NCBI GenBank assembly: GCA_944367045.1
Contig: CALVWI010000006.1
Location: 32,709 to 96,708 of the forward strand
DNA length: 64,000 nucleotides
Direction: 5' to 3'
From: an uncultured Clostridia bacterium
GTDB lineage: Bacteria > Bacillota > Clostridia > Christensenellales > Borkfalkiaceae
Shown here: piece after piece, positions 45,566 to 53,525 of the stretch
Numbering within the stretch: position 1 is the first letter of the stretch
How the letters are laid out: the number at the start of each line of letters is the position of its first letter
Made by a program: the position numbers and the translations under genes
Notes under the pieces: generated by a model
The model's input: the letters and a program-made list of their open reading frames with translations, nothing else
Database searches by the model: none
Told to the model about the DNA's origin: nothing

Positions 45566-46666
45566 TTATTCTCCCGATGATTTTTTGATGAGCCGGACGA
45601 CGGTCCTTGCGGCCTCCTCAGCGTCCTCCTCCGTCGTTTCGAGGCCGAACGAAAAGCGCACGCCCCTCTTTGCCTCGTCCTCGCTCCTGCCCATCGCCGT
45701 GAGGACGTGGGAGGGAAGCGCCGCGTGCGCCGAACACGCCGCCCCGCCCGAGCAGGCGACGCCGCTCAAGTCGAGCGCGCTCAAAAGCCACTCGCCGCCC
45801 CGCGAAAAGGTGATGTGCGAGAGGTTGGCCGCGCGGTTTGTGCCGTCGATCTTCGCCTCACCGCCCAGTTCCTTTAAGATGTACCCCTCGAAGACGGCGC
45901 GGACGGCCTCCGTATGGGCCGCAAAGACGGCGCGCTCCTCCTGCGCGAGCGAGAGCGCCTCCGCCATGCCGACGATGCCCGCGACGTTGAGCGTTCCCCC
46001 GCGAAGGCCGCGCTCCTGCTCGCCGCCCGCGATGAGAGGCGGGCATTTCACGCCCCTTCTCACCCACAGGAGGCCCATGCCCTTGGGCCCGCCCAGTTTG
46101 TGGGCAGAGAGCGAGATTGCGTCCGCAGCGGCCGTAAGGGCCTTGAGATCGCACCTTCCCGCCTGCACGCAGTCGGAAAAGAGCAGTGCGCCCCGCTCAT
46201 GGCAGAGCGCCGCCGCCTCCGAAACAGGCTGCACGCACCCCGTCTCGTTGTTGACCGCCATGAGGCAGATGAGCTTTGCGCCCGCTTGGAGCGCGCGCTC
46301 GACTTCCGAGAGGGGCACGACGCCGTCCTCCCCACATTGGAGAAGAATGTGCTCCCCCCGCAGCTTGGCGGCAGAGAGCACCGCCGCGTGCTCGATGGCG
46401 GACACGGCGAACTGTTCGCCTGCAGCGAGCGAGCGCACCGCCCAGTTGTCCGCCTCGGTGCCGCCCGAGGTGAAGTAGATTTCGCGCGGCTGTACGCCCA
46501 AGATTTCGGCGATCTCGTCGCGCGCAGCCCCCACGAGGCCCGCCGCCCGCCGCCCGAAAGCATGCAGGGAGTCGGGGTTGCCGAACATTTCCCTGTAGCA
46601 CGGGAGCATGCGCTCTAAAACTTCCGCCCTCAAAGGGGAAGTTGCGGCATAGTCGAGATAGAGCAT
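45566..46666 (-). CDS. Cysteine desulfurase, NifS/IscS-like
   Basis: A 366-residue PLP aminotransferase-fold enzyme. LDYAATSPLR is the class V start; TSGGTEADNWAV, SAHKLGGPKGMG with the PLP lysine, and the mobile loop Cys in GGAACSAHAALPSHVL are intact. It removes sulfur from cysteine for iron-sulfur clusters or tRNA thiolation. No iscU, thiI or mnmA gene is adjacent, so its pathway is open. AAGGAGAC precedes the ATG. Confidence 0.93.
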   Translation of the reverse strand: MLYLDYAATSPLRAEVLERMLPCYREMFGNPDSLHAFGRRAAGLVGAARDEIAEILGVQPREIYFTSGGTEADNWAVRSLAAGEQFAVSAIEHAAVLSAAKLRGEHILLQCGEDGVVPLSEVERALQAGAKLICLMAVNNETGCVQPVSEAAALCHERGALLFSDCVQAGRCDLKALTAAADAISLSAHKLGGPKGMGLLWVRRGVKCPPLIAGGEQERGLRGGTLNVAGIVGMAEALSLAQEERAVFAAHTEAVRAVFEGYILKELGGEAKIDGTNRAANLSHITFSRGGEWLLSALDLSGVACSGGAACSAHAALPSHVLTAMGRSEDEAKRGVRFSFGLETTEEDAEEAARTVVRLIKKSSGE

Positions 46667-46683
46667 AGCGTCTCCTTGGTTTG

Positions 46684-46716
46684 CAAAAAAGTACCCCGCG
46701 CGAGGTGCGCGGGGCG
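46684..46716 (-). terminator. Terminator after the APH-like gene
   Basis: Minus strand: CCCCGCGC/GCGCGGGG (46694-46701 and 46707-46714) with a 5-nt loop, then TACTTTTTT. Confidence 0.85.
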
Positions 46717-46730
46717 AAAATTCCCAAAAG

Positions 46731-47471
46731 TTACTGCCAGTCGCAGACGTTGACCCACTTTGCGAGGAACTCTGCCTCTTCGGGTTTGCGCTTGACCGAC
46801 TGCGACGCCGCGACGATGGGCAGCACGCGCTGGACGTACTGGATCGCCGTATCCGTCTTGGTGCAGAAGAGTTTCAGGTACTTCTCGGCGAGCTCGTCCT
46901 GTTTGTGGAGCTTGAAGAGAAGGTAGGTGCGCGCCGCATCTGCCGAGCCGTTGCCCTGCGTGGCGTGCGACCAGTCGATGATGTAGGGCGTGCCCTCTTT
47001 GGTGATGATGATGTTGCTGGGCTGGAAGTCGCCGTGGCACAGCTTGGTGTGGCGGGGCAGCCCGTCGAGACGGACGTGCAGGTCGTATCTCACCGAAGCG
47101 GGATAGGAGCTTGCGGAGATCTTCGCGTGCATCTTGTCGCGCAAATGCCCCAAAAGCGGCACTTTTTCCTTGCTCATCTTGATCTGCAGGTCGACGAAGA
47201 AGTCGAGGTACTCGTCCTCCTTCTCGGGGTGGTCCTTCATCATCTGCTCGAGCGTCTCGCCCTCGATGAACTGCCAGATGACCGACCACTTGCCGTCGAC
47301 GACGGAGACCCCCAGGATCTGGGGAATGTTGAGCGAGGTCTGCTCAACGCGCGCCTGGTTGAGCGCTTCGTTGAGGATGTCCGCCTTCGAGTAGCTCTCG
47401 TCGAACGACTTGATGAGCTTGTCGCCGTCGCGGTAGACCTTTTTGCCGATGCCTTCGTAAATGAGTTCCAT
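46731..47471 (-). CDS. Aminoglycoside phosphotransferase-like kinase of unknown substrate
   Basis: A 246-residue protein of the APH/choline kinase fold. The catalytic loop LCHGDFQPSNIII (H-G-D...N) and the metal-binding IIDWSHA are intact, and VIWQFIEGETLEQMM is the hinge. It resembles the TIGR02172-type family found widely in Clostridia, which has no proven role in resistance. TGGAGGAAAATT precedes the ATG. A terminator follows, so it is its own unit. Confidence 0.88.
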   Translation of the reverse strand: MELIYEGIGKKVYRDGDKLIKSFDESYSKADILNEALNQARVEQTSLNIPQILGVSVVDGKWSVIWQFIEGETLEQMMKDHPEKEDEYLDFFVDLQIKMSKEKVPLLGHLRDKMHAKISASSYPASVRYDLHVRLDGLPRHTKLCHGDFQPSNIIITKEGTPYIIDWSHATQGNGSADAARTYLLFKLHKQDELAEKYLKLFCTKTDTAIQYVQRVLPIVAASQSVKRKPEEAEFLAKWVNVCDWQ

Positions 47472-47645
47472 AATTTTCCTCCAAAAAGCGGGGGTCTATC
47501 CCGCAAGATTTTCCCTTATCAAATGCCGAAAAGCGGCAAGGCGGTAAAGCTCCCCTTTCCGCCGCCCTTATTATAACCCATTCCCCGCGAAAAGTAAAGA
47601 CCTAAAATGAAAAATCTTCTCTTATTTTGCAGGTTTTTTTCTTTT

Positions 47646-48590
47646 TTACGACTCGTCGAGGACGCGTTCCCCCTCTTCTTCGTCACCGAGGACGAGGGTG
47701 AGGCACTCGAGCTCGTTTTCAAGGGCGGTGAGGCGGCGGCCGTCCTCGGTGCCCTCGTCGCGCTCGTTATCGGCAACGAGCCGCACCGCGAACACCAGCC
47801 CGCGCAGGAAGATGACAAGGCAGATGAGCGCGATGAGCGCGAGCCCGCCCGAGACCGCCATGCAAATGACGGGCCAGCTGTCAGGCGTGCGGAGAAGAAA
47901 GGCGGAGAACACGCCGACGAGCACCAAAAAGAGCACGAACGCCCCGCCGGACACGGCCGTGCGGAGAACATAGTAGCGCTTGTTGTCCTCGAGCGCCCCG
48001 CGGCGGGCCTGACGCGCCTCACGCACGGCGGCCTTCAAGGGCCTCATCTCTTCGAGGACACCCGCGCGCTCCTCCCTGAGCCTGTCCCCCACCTTCGAAA
48101 GGACAAAGCTTCTCACTTCCTCGGGCGCACCGGCGAGCTGTTCGGCGTTCTCCTCGATATAGAAGGCGGAGTCGTCGGTAAAGCCCTGCGTGCGGCTCTC
48201 CCAAGCGCCCTTCTGGGCCTCGGCGCTGTCCTCGTCGTACATGAGCGCCTGCGAGAAGAACCCCTCTGCGGCGGCATAGTCCTCGGAGGCGAGCGCCTTT
48301 TTGCCCTCCGAAATGAGCTTATCGCGCTCCTTCTCGGCCTTTTCACGGGCGCGCTCGCGCTCCTCCTGCGCCTTCTTGAGCTGCGTAGGCGTGAGCCCCA
48401 CCATGTCGTCGTCGTATTCCTCGTCGGGATAGTCGACGGCAAATTCCACTTCGTCCTCAGCGTCCGAAGCGTTGTTTTGAGCGTCGCCCTCCGTGGGTGC
48501 CGTATCGTCGACAGCGTCCTCGATGCCGCCGACGGCGTTCTTTTTCACCTTGATGATGCGGCCCTCGTCCTCAATGATCCTCTCTTCCAT
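47646..48590 (-). CDS. Membrane protein with acidic N-terminus and TPR-like helical region, function unknown
   Basis: 314 residues. Residues 1-70 are acidic and low-complexity (DAEDEVEFAVDYPDEEYDDD), 70-100 form a charged coiled coil (EERERAREKAEKERDKL), 95-125 look like one TPR repeat (GKKALASEDYAAAEGFFSQALMYD in part), and two membrane helices lie about 208-230 and 241-268. A charged tail follows. It begins ten bases after the ispE stop, so it shares its transcript. No family is recognised. Confidence 0.75.
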   Translation of the reverse strand: MEERIIEDEGRIIKVKKNAVGGIEDAVDDTAPTEGDAQNNASDAEDEVEFAVDYPDEEYDDDMVGLTPTQLKKAQEERERAREKAEKERDKLISEGKKALASEDYAAAEGFFSQALMYDEDSAEAQKGAWESRTQGFTDDSAFYIEENAEQLAGAPEEVRSFVLSKVGDRLREERAGVLEEMRPLKAAVREARQARRGALEDNKRYYVLRTAVSGGAFVLFLVLVGVFSAFLLRTPDSWPVICMAVSGGLALIALICLVIFLRGLVFAVRLVADNERDEGTEDGRRLTALENELECLTLVLGDEEEGERVLDES

Positions 48591-48599
48591 GTGTTCTCC

Positions 48600-49448
48600 T
48601 TAAAAAAGCGTTTGAGCGGCGATGGCCGCGAATTTCCCGAATTTTGCCGCCGTCATGGCCTCGTCGCGGGCGGCTCTCTCATAAAACAGCGCAAAGACGG
48701 CGCTGCCCGAACCCGTCATGCCCACCGCGTCGGGCGAGAGGTCGTGCGCCGCCTGAATGGCCTCGGCGACATCGAAATTGCTCAGGCACGCGGGCAGGAT
48801 AAGATCGTTCGCAAGCGGCGGGGTCTCCCCGCGGTGCAGGGCGGAGATGACGCGCTCCGTCGCGCCGAAGGACATGGCGATGCCCAGCTCGTCGAAAAAG
48901 GCGTAGCAGTCCGCCGTGGGAACGCCCGTCGAGGGGCATAAGAGCACGAAATAGAGCGGCGGGAGCTCGAGAACGGGCGAGAGCTTCTCCCCCCTGCCCC
49001 GCATACGGAGATACCCCGAACGAAGCTGCGCCGACGTGTCGCTGCCGAGCGTCTCGGCAAGGGGCACGAGGGCGTCTCTCTCAATGCCATGAAGCTTGGC
49101 AAGCGCCAAGAGGACGCCCGCCGCATCGGCAGAGGACCCGCCCAAGCCCCCGCCCACGGGGATGCGCTTTTCGATGTCGATGTCCGCGCCCAAGTTTCCC
49201 CTGCACTGCTCCCCGAACGCCGCAAAAAAGGCGTTGGCGGCGCGAAAGGCGTTGTTCTTTTCGAGAGGCACCTCGCACGGGATGCCGTGCATGGAGACGG
49301 TCACCCCTTCCTCGCGCGGCCGCACGGTGACGGTGTCCGCTAAATCGAGGATGGCGACGAGGGAGTCGAGCGTGTGGAACGCCCCCTCGCGGCCGGTGAT
49401 CTCGAGCGTGAGGTTGAGCTTTGCATGGGCATTGACAACAGCTTCCAT
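48600..49448 (-). CDS. ispE: 4-diphosphocytidyl-2-C-methyl-D-erythritol kinase (probably leaderless mRNA)
   Basis: A 282-residue GHMP kinase: VNAHAKLNLTLEI at the start, ATP-binding PVGGGLGGSSADAAG, and the C-terminal GMTGSGSAVFALF. It phosphorylates the CDP-ME intermediate of the MEP isoprenoid pathway. No Shine-Dalgarno sequence precedes the ATG at 49448. A clear promoter (49455-49483) puts the predicted transcription start on the A of the ATG. In Clostridia ispE often lies near SPOCS/LysM and veg genes, as here. Confidence 0.95.
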   Translation of the reverse strand: MEAVVNAHAKLNLTLEITGREGAFHTLDSLVAILDLADTVTVRPREEGVTVSMHGIPCEVPLEKNNAFRAANAFFAAFGEQCRGNLGADIDIEKRIPVGGGLGGSSADAAGVLLALAKLHGIERDALVPLAETLGSDTSAQLRSGYLRMRGRGEKLSPVLELPPLYFVLLCPSTGVPTADCYAFFDELGIAMSFGATERVISALHRGETPPLANDLILPACLSNFDVAEAIQAAHDLSPDAVGMTGSGSAVFALFYERAARDEAMTAAKFGKFAAIAAQTLF

Positions 49449-49454
49449 ACGGAT

Positions 49455-49483
49455 ATTGTAACATATTTCAGGCTTATTTGCAA
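49455..49483 (-). promoter_or_regulatory. Promoter of ispE placing the start site at the ATG
   Basis: Minus strand: TTGCAA (49478-49483), 17-nt spacer ending TGT, TACAAT (49455-49460). Seven bases separate the -10 from the A of ATG (49448), the normal distance to +1. Confidence 0.75.
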
Positions 49484-49544
49484 GGAGCGAAAAAAAGGTT
49501 CACGCATTTTTCCGCAAACGGACACGGAAGCAGGGCGATATTAA

Positions 49545-49578
49545 GCGGCGGGCGGGTGCAAATGCACCCGCCCGCCGC
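49545..49578. terminator. 16-bp perfect hairpin between ispE and repeat copy B
   Basis: GCGGCGGGCGGGTGCA (49545-49560) and its complement (49563-49578) flank a 2-nt centre. GTGTTTTCTTA follows on the plus strand; TTAATATC follows on the minus strand, where it would end the SPOCS/LysM transcript. Confidence 0.6.
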
Positions 49579-49597
49579 CGTGTTTTCTTAAAATGAA

Positions 49598-49700
49598 CTG
49601 CCGCGAGCAGGGTTGCCCTGCGGTGCGGCACTCAATTTGCCCTATGCCTAGGGCTTAATGTCTTTGAGAACAGACAAGTGCGTGGGCGATAACGAAGGGA
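49598..49700 (+). repeat. Dispersed structured repeat, copy B
   Basis: TGCCGC (49599-49604) pairs with GCGGCA (49625-49630) around an inner GCAGGGTTGCCCTGC helix. Then come CAATTTG, CCCTATGCCTAGGG (hairpin), TGTCTTTGAGAACA (49659-49672) and GTGCGTGGGCGA (49678-49689). The element ends about 20 bases from the 3' end of the SPOCS/LysM gene, transcribed toward it. Confidence 0.8.
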
Positions 49701-49712
49701 GTTGATTCAACT

Positions 49713-51212
49713 TTACCCTTCACGGAACTTATTTTGCGCAGCAAAAGAAGTTCGTGACCTGTAAATCACCACTCTCTCCCCCTCGCGGATGGGGAATTCG
49801 AGGTCGGGATTGCTCTTTAAGACCTCCTCGGGCGGCTTTTTGAGGCGCTTCGAAAGCTCCCACAGCCCGTCGCCCGTGCGGGGGATATACACGCTGACTG
49901 CCGCGTCGCTCTCCGTGAACGCCTCGCCCTCTTCCACGGCGCACACGGCGCGCAGGGGGTACGTCTTTTTCGGGACGAGGGTGAGCTTGAGCGTTGCCTC
50001 GGCGTCGATCTCCCCCTCCTCCTTTTGCCGCGCGCTCATGCCGCAGACGAGCATGGAAAGCGTGCACTCGCCCTCACAAGAGACGGGCACGGTGAAAGGA
50101 AAGCTCATCTCCACGCCCCGCCGCGCGCCGTCCGCGCTCTTGATAAGCAGCGTCGCGAACGCCACGCCCTCGACGCACCTGCCCTCGGCAGTCGCTGTGA
50201 CGCTCCCCTCTGCCCGCTGCAGGACGACGGCGAGCAGCGTATCCGAATAGTCGATGGGCGACGAGAGCGCCGCCCTGCCCGCAATGCGCTCGGTGAGGGT
50301 GATGCACTCGCCCGCGGCCGAGGTCTCCCCCTCCGCATAGGTGAGCTTTATAGCGTGCGTCAGAGAGTACGCGTCCGTGACGGCGTCCACCGTCTCCTCC
50401 GTGTAGACGCACCCCTCGGCGAGCAGCGCAAGCTCGGCGTGCAGCCCGCACTTCTTCGCCTCCTCGTCCGAATCGGCATTCAGAAAGACGTCTTTGACGG
50501 TCACGCGGCCCTCGCACGCATCCCCCGCCCGCGCGGTCTCCGCAGGAAGTTCGATGCGGAAGGGAATGAGCCGCTCAAGCGACACGGGTTCGCCCTCCTT
50601 TAAGGCGAGAAGGCACAGATTGACCTCCCCTTCGAGAACGACTGCGCCCGCCTCCGCCCTTGCCGAGCGGACGAGCGCCGACGAGGTGTGCAGCAGCACG
50701 TCGCCCAAAAAGTCCGTCTCGAAATCGTCGTCCGCCTCCGTCTCGCCCGAGAGCAGGTGCGCGCTGAAGCAGGGGAGCCCCTCGCGCCGCGTGACGAGCT
50801 CGCCGCCCGAGAGGTACTCGAATTCCCGCTCCTCGAAGAGCGCGGCCTCCGCCGTGACGAGCGCCGAAAGATACACACTCGCCCCCTCCCGCCGCAGGGA
50901 GACGTTCTCCGCCTTGAGAAGGACGCGGGGCGTCGCAGCCGCATGGCACTCCCCCGCCGCCTTCAGGGTGAACTCCGCCCCCTTCTCGGCACGGCACACC
51001 CCGCGCGACGCGTTCTCATAGACGATGGAAAAGCGGGCCCTTCCCATGATGCGCACGCCGCCCTCCTCCGCCTCCGCCCGCACGGGCGTGAGCTCTGCCG
51101 AGCACGCAAGCACCGTCTCTACCTCGCCGCCGAAGCGGCACTCCACGGCCGTCTCCGCATGGAGCGTCCCCGTTCGCGTGTAGCCGCGATATCTCTCCGT
51201 TTCAAACTGCAT
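49713..51212 (-). CDS. SPOCS (DUF3794)/LysM spore-associated protein
   Basis: 499 residues. Three repeats of the SPOCS/DUF3794 beta domain fill about 10-425 (for example VECRFGGEVETVLACSAEL, FRIELPAETARAGDACEGRVTVKDVFLNAD in pieces). A LysM domain (about 440-487, VYIPRTGDGLWELSKRLKKP, then PIREGERVVIYR) recognises peptidoglycan. Proteins of this architecture occur in spore-forming Clostridia and are linked to the spore envelope. The start at 51212 follows AAGGAGGG. The last dozen residues (RTSFAAQNKFREG) extend beyond the LysM end toward repeat copy B. Divergent from veg. Confidence 0.88.
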   Translation of the reverse strand: MQFETERYRGYTRTGTLHAETAVECRFGGEVETVLACSAELTPVRAEAEEGGVRIMGRARFSIVYENASRGVCRAEKGAEFTLKAAGECHAAATPRVLLKAENVSLRREGASVYLSALVTAEAALFEEREFEYLSGGELVTRREGLPCFSAHLLSGETEADDDFETDFLGDVLLHTSSALVRSARAEAGAVVLEGEVNLCLLALKEGEPVSLERLIPFRIELPAETARAGDACEGRVTVKDVFLNADSDEEAKKCGLHAELALLAEGCVYTEETVDAVTDAYSLTHAIKLTYAEGETSAAGECITLTERIAGRAALSSPIDYSDTLLAVVLQRAEGSVTATAEGRCVEGVAFATLLIKSADGARRGVEMSFPFTVPVSCEGECTLSMLVCGMSARQKEEGEIDAEATLKLTLVPKKTYPLRAVCAVEEGEAFTESDAAVSVYIPRTGDGLWELSKRLKKPPEEVLKSNPDLEFPIREGERVVIYRSRTSFAAQNKFREG

Positions 51213-51302
51213 ACTGCCCTCCTTGTGTTCCATGTATTGTATGAGGGAAACGGGGCGGATATGCGGGGTATATTTTGGGAGGATGTGGGGAAAAAACGGG
51301 GT

Positions 51303-51557
51303 ATGATCAGAAGCGGAAGAAATCTGAGCGACGTCAAGCGCGCCATCCGCGCCTGCCTGCAGGGCAAGGTGGACGTCATCGTGGACCTCGGGCGCAACAA
51401 AAAGCTGCGCTACCGCGGGGAGCTCTCGGGCGTGTATCCCGCCCTCTTCACCGTGCGCCCCGACGACGAGCACTTCCTCGGCAAGACGAGCTATTCCTAC
51501 GCCGAGGTGCTGTGCGGAAGCGTCAAGATCCGCCCCGTGGAGGAGAAGCGGGCGTAA
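51303..51557 (+). CDS. veg: Veg-family protein
   Basis: 84 residues with the Veg/DUF1021 layout: LSDVKRAIRACLQGKVDV, GRNKKLRYRGELSGVYPALFTV and SYSYAEVLCGSVKI. In Bacillus Veg affects biofilm formation and spore outgrowth. Only GGGG precedes the ATG at 51303; an in-frame GTG six codons upstream sits too close to the better GGGAGG. It is divergent from the SPOCS/LysM gene, the common clostridial neighbour. Two strong hairpins follow. Confidence 0.9.
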   Translation: MIRSGRNLSDVKRAIRACLQGKVDVIVDLGRNKKLRYRGELSGVYPALFTVRPDDEHFLGKTSYSYAEVLCGSVKIRPVEEKRA

Positions 51558-51591
51558 CGCGCGGCGGGCGAAGATATGCGGCTGACGAGGT

Positions 51592-51667
51592 GCGCCCCGC
51601 GCGGCGTTCCGCCGCGCGGGGCGCAAAAAGGGGCGGGCGCGCCGACTTTCGTCGGCGCGCCCGCCCC
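51592..51667. terminator. Double terminator hairpin between veg and the YcxB-like gene
   Basis: Two perfect stems stand back to back: 15 bp (51592-51606 with 51610-51624, TTC loop) and 17 bp (51630-51646 with 51651-51667, TTTC loop), separated by AAAAA. On the minus strand the 17-bp stem runs into TTTTT, serving the YcxB-like gene; on the plus strand both follow veg. Confidence 0.75.
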
Positions 51668-51684
51668 ATATCATACCGAAAAAA

Positions 51685-52209
51685 TCAACGCGACTTGAGG
51701 TGGCTCTTGAAGCGCTCGCCCAGCTTGACGCCGAAGAGCACCGAGAGGTCCTCCGCCTTGCCCTCGACCATGCCGTCGCGCGCGACGGCGATGACGAGCG
51801 ACTTCTCGACATAGATGAGCCATAAATCGGCGCGCTCGACGACCTTCTTGATGTCCTGATAGGAGACAAAGCCCTTGGCCGTGATCTGTTCGCCGCGCAG
51901 AAGGCTCATCTCGAAGCCGTCCTCGCGGAAGGAAAAGCGGTGAACGGTCTCCTTGCCGACGAGCGACTTTTTGAGTGCCGCCCTTAAGAGCGGCTTATAG
52001 CCGAAGAGGAGGAAGAGGACGAGGAGCCCCGCCGCCGCAAAGCAGAAGGCGTAGAAGAACACGTCCGACTTTAAAAAGAGCAGTATGACGCCGAGCACGG
52101 CAAACACGACGGCCATGCCGCCGCACGCCGCCGCCATGACGGGCCCGCCCGTATACAGCGTCGCCGCAAGATTGGTATTTACATCATTTTTCGTCTCATT
52201 GACAAGCAT
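51685..52209 (-). CDS. YcxB-like membrane protein
   Basis: 174 residues starting MLVNETKNDVNTNL. Two membrane helices lie at about 21-44 and 49-68, followed by a YcxB-like PH-type domain (HRFSFREDGFEMSLLRGEQITAKG, YQDIKKVVERADLWLIYVEKSL in pieces). The role of the family is unknown. The start at 52209 follows GGAGAGACC. Divergent from the secB-like gene. Confidence 0.8.
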   Translation of the reverse strand: MLVNETKNDVNTNLAATLYTGGPVMAAACGGMAVVFAVLGVILLFLKSDVFFYAFCFAAAGLLVLFLLFGYKPLLRAALKKSLVGKETVHRFSFREDGFEMSLLRGEQITAKGFVSYQDIKKVVERADLWLIYVEKSLVIAVARDGMVEGKAEDLSVLFGVKLGERFKSHLKSR

Positions 52210-52346
52210 GAAGGTCTCTCCGCAGAACTTTTCTTCTATTATACGAAATATGGGGGGATATGTCAAACTTCTGCCCAAGATTTGGCCAAATTCGCCCGCG
52301 TTCTATCCGAAAAATCGAGCGGGGCCGCCGCACATCCTTCAAAGAC

Positions 52347-52375
52347 TTGACAAAATCCTGTTTCGGGCGTATAGT
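52347..52375 (+). promoter_or_regulatory. Promoter of the SecB-like gene
   Basis: TTGACA (52347-52352), 17-nt spacer, TATAGT (52370-52375). Confidence 0.85.
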
Positions 52376-52435
52376 AGAGGGGTATAAAACATGAGAGGCG
52401 GTTTTGCCTCCGCATATCGATAAGAGAGGTACAAT

Positions 52436-52885
52436 ATGATCGAATACTCCCTGAAAGCTCTCACGGCAGACGAGCTTTCCTTCAAGGTCAATCCCATCAA
52501 GGCTGCGCCCGACACCAAGTTCGAGATCAAGCCCATGTTCACCCGCCAGATCCGTCAGGCGAACGAGAACCCCAAGGTGAACATCGTCATTCTCGAGTGC
52601 AAGATCGAGTCGACCGAAGAGTCCCCCAAGCCCTTCAACCTGCACGCGCGCTTCGTGGGCGTGTTCGAGGTCAACAACATGACGACGGATGAGGACAAGC
52701 GCATCTTCGCCATCAACGCGACGGAGACGATGTTCCCCTACCTTCGTGCAGCCGTCACCAACCTCACGGCGGACGCGCTCATCAATCCTTTGACGCTTCC
52801 CGTGGTGCCCGGCTCCACCCTCTTCCCCGAGGACAGAGGCCCCAACAAGTACACCTTGAGCTTTGACCCCAAGGTCGTGAACTGA
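52436..52885 (+). CDS. SecB-like export chaperone family protein
   Basis: 149 residues. ELSFKVNPIKAAPDTKFEIKPMF at the N-terminus in two pieces, VGVFEVNNM, FAINATETMFPYLRAAVTNLTADALINPLTLPVV in pieces and LFPEDR follow the SecB-type beta-sheet plus helix pattern seen in Gram-positive homologues. It may hold unfolded preproteins or, as for some homologues, control toxins; no toxin gene is adjacent. GAGAGGT precedes the ATG and a consensus promoter lies upstream. A GNAT gene follows 15 bp later. Confidence 0.85.
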   Translation: MIEYSLKALTADELSFKVNPIKAAPDTKFEIKPMFTRQIRQANENPKVNIVILECKIESTEESPKPFNLHARFVGVFEVNNMTTDEDKRIFAINATETMFPYLRAAVTNLTADALINPLTLPVVPGSTLFPEDRGPNKYTLSFDPKVVN

Positions 52886-52900
52886 AATCGAGGCGGCAGA

Positions 52901-53368
52901 ATGGACGTAAACGTTCGCCGCGCCGAGGAGAAGGACGCCGAAGCGATCGGGCGCATCCTCTATGAAGTGCACGCCGTGCACCATGCGATCAGGCCCGATC
53001 TCTTTCTTGCGGGCAAGCGCAAGTACGACGAGGAGGGCGTGAAGAAGCTGATCTCCTCGACGCCCGTGCTCGTCGCGGAAGATGAGAGCGGCGTACTTGG
53101 CTATGCCGTGTGTTTCTTGGAAGAGACCCCCGAGGGCGGCTCAATGCGGGCGAGAAAGACGCTGTATCTGGACGATCTCTGCGTCGACGAGGCGGCGAGA
53201 AAGCGGGGCGTGGGGCACAGGCTCTTTGCGGGCGTGGAAGCTCTCGCGCGCGAGATGGGCTGCTACGACCTCACCCTCAACGTGTGGGAGGGCAACGACA
53301 CCGCCCGCGCCTTCTACGACTCCGTCGGCATGAAACCCTTAAAAACTTACCTCGAGAAAATACTCTGA
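52901..53368 (+). CDS. GNAT-family N-acetyltransferase
   Basis: 155 residues with the GNAT core: VRRAEEKDAEAIGRIL, LYLDDLCVDEAARKRGVGHRLF (acetyl-CoA-binding R-x-x-G-x-G/A) and LNVWEGNDTARAFYDSVGM. The substrate is unknown. It lies 15 bp after the secB-like gene and before a terminator, so the two form a short operon. Confidence 0.9.
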   Translation: MDVNVRRAEEKDAEAIGRILYEVHAVHHAIRPDLFLAGKRKYDEEGVKKLISSTPVLVAEDESGVLGYAVCFLEETPEGGSMRARKTLYLDDLCVDEAARKRGVGHRLFAGVEALAREMGCYDLTLNVWEGNDTARAFYDSVGMKPLKTYLEKIL

Positions 53369-53390
53369 CTCGAAGCATGATTTAAAAAAG

Positions 53391-53424
53391 AACGCCTGTC
53401 TGACTGACGGGCGTTTTCGTTTTA
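53391..53424 (+). terminator. Terminator of the secB-like/GNAT operon
   Basis: AACGCCTGTC (53391-53400) pairs with GACGGGCGTT (53406-53415, one G-U) and is followed by TTCGTTTTATTTTTT. A nearly identical hairpin is at 62445-62475. Confidence 0.85.
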
Positions 53425-53443
53425 TTTTTTATCGAAAAATCTC

Positions 53444-53483
53444 TTGACAAGCTGCGTCATAATGTCTATAATCAATATAGACA
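53444..53483 (+). promoter_or_regulatory. Consensus promoter with overlapping GntR operator
   Basis: TTGACA (53444-53449), 17-nt spacer and TATAAT (53467-53472) match the sigma-A consensus exactly. A perfect inverted repeat, TGTCTATA (53463-53470) and TATAGACA (53476-53483) with a 5-nt centre, covers the -10 box, a likely site for the GntR protein encoded next. Confidence 0.85.
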
Positions 53484-53525
53484 ATCGTCGAGAGGCCGCA
53501 CGGCAAGCACGAGAAAAGAGGGCAG

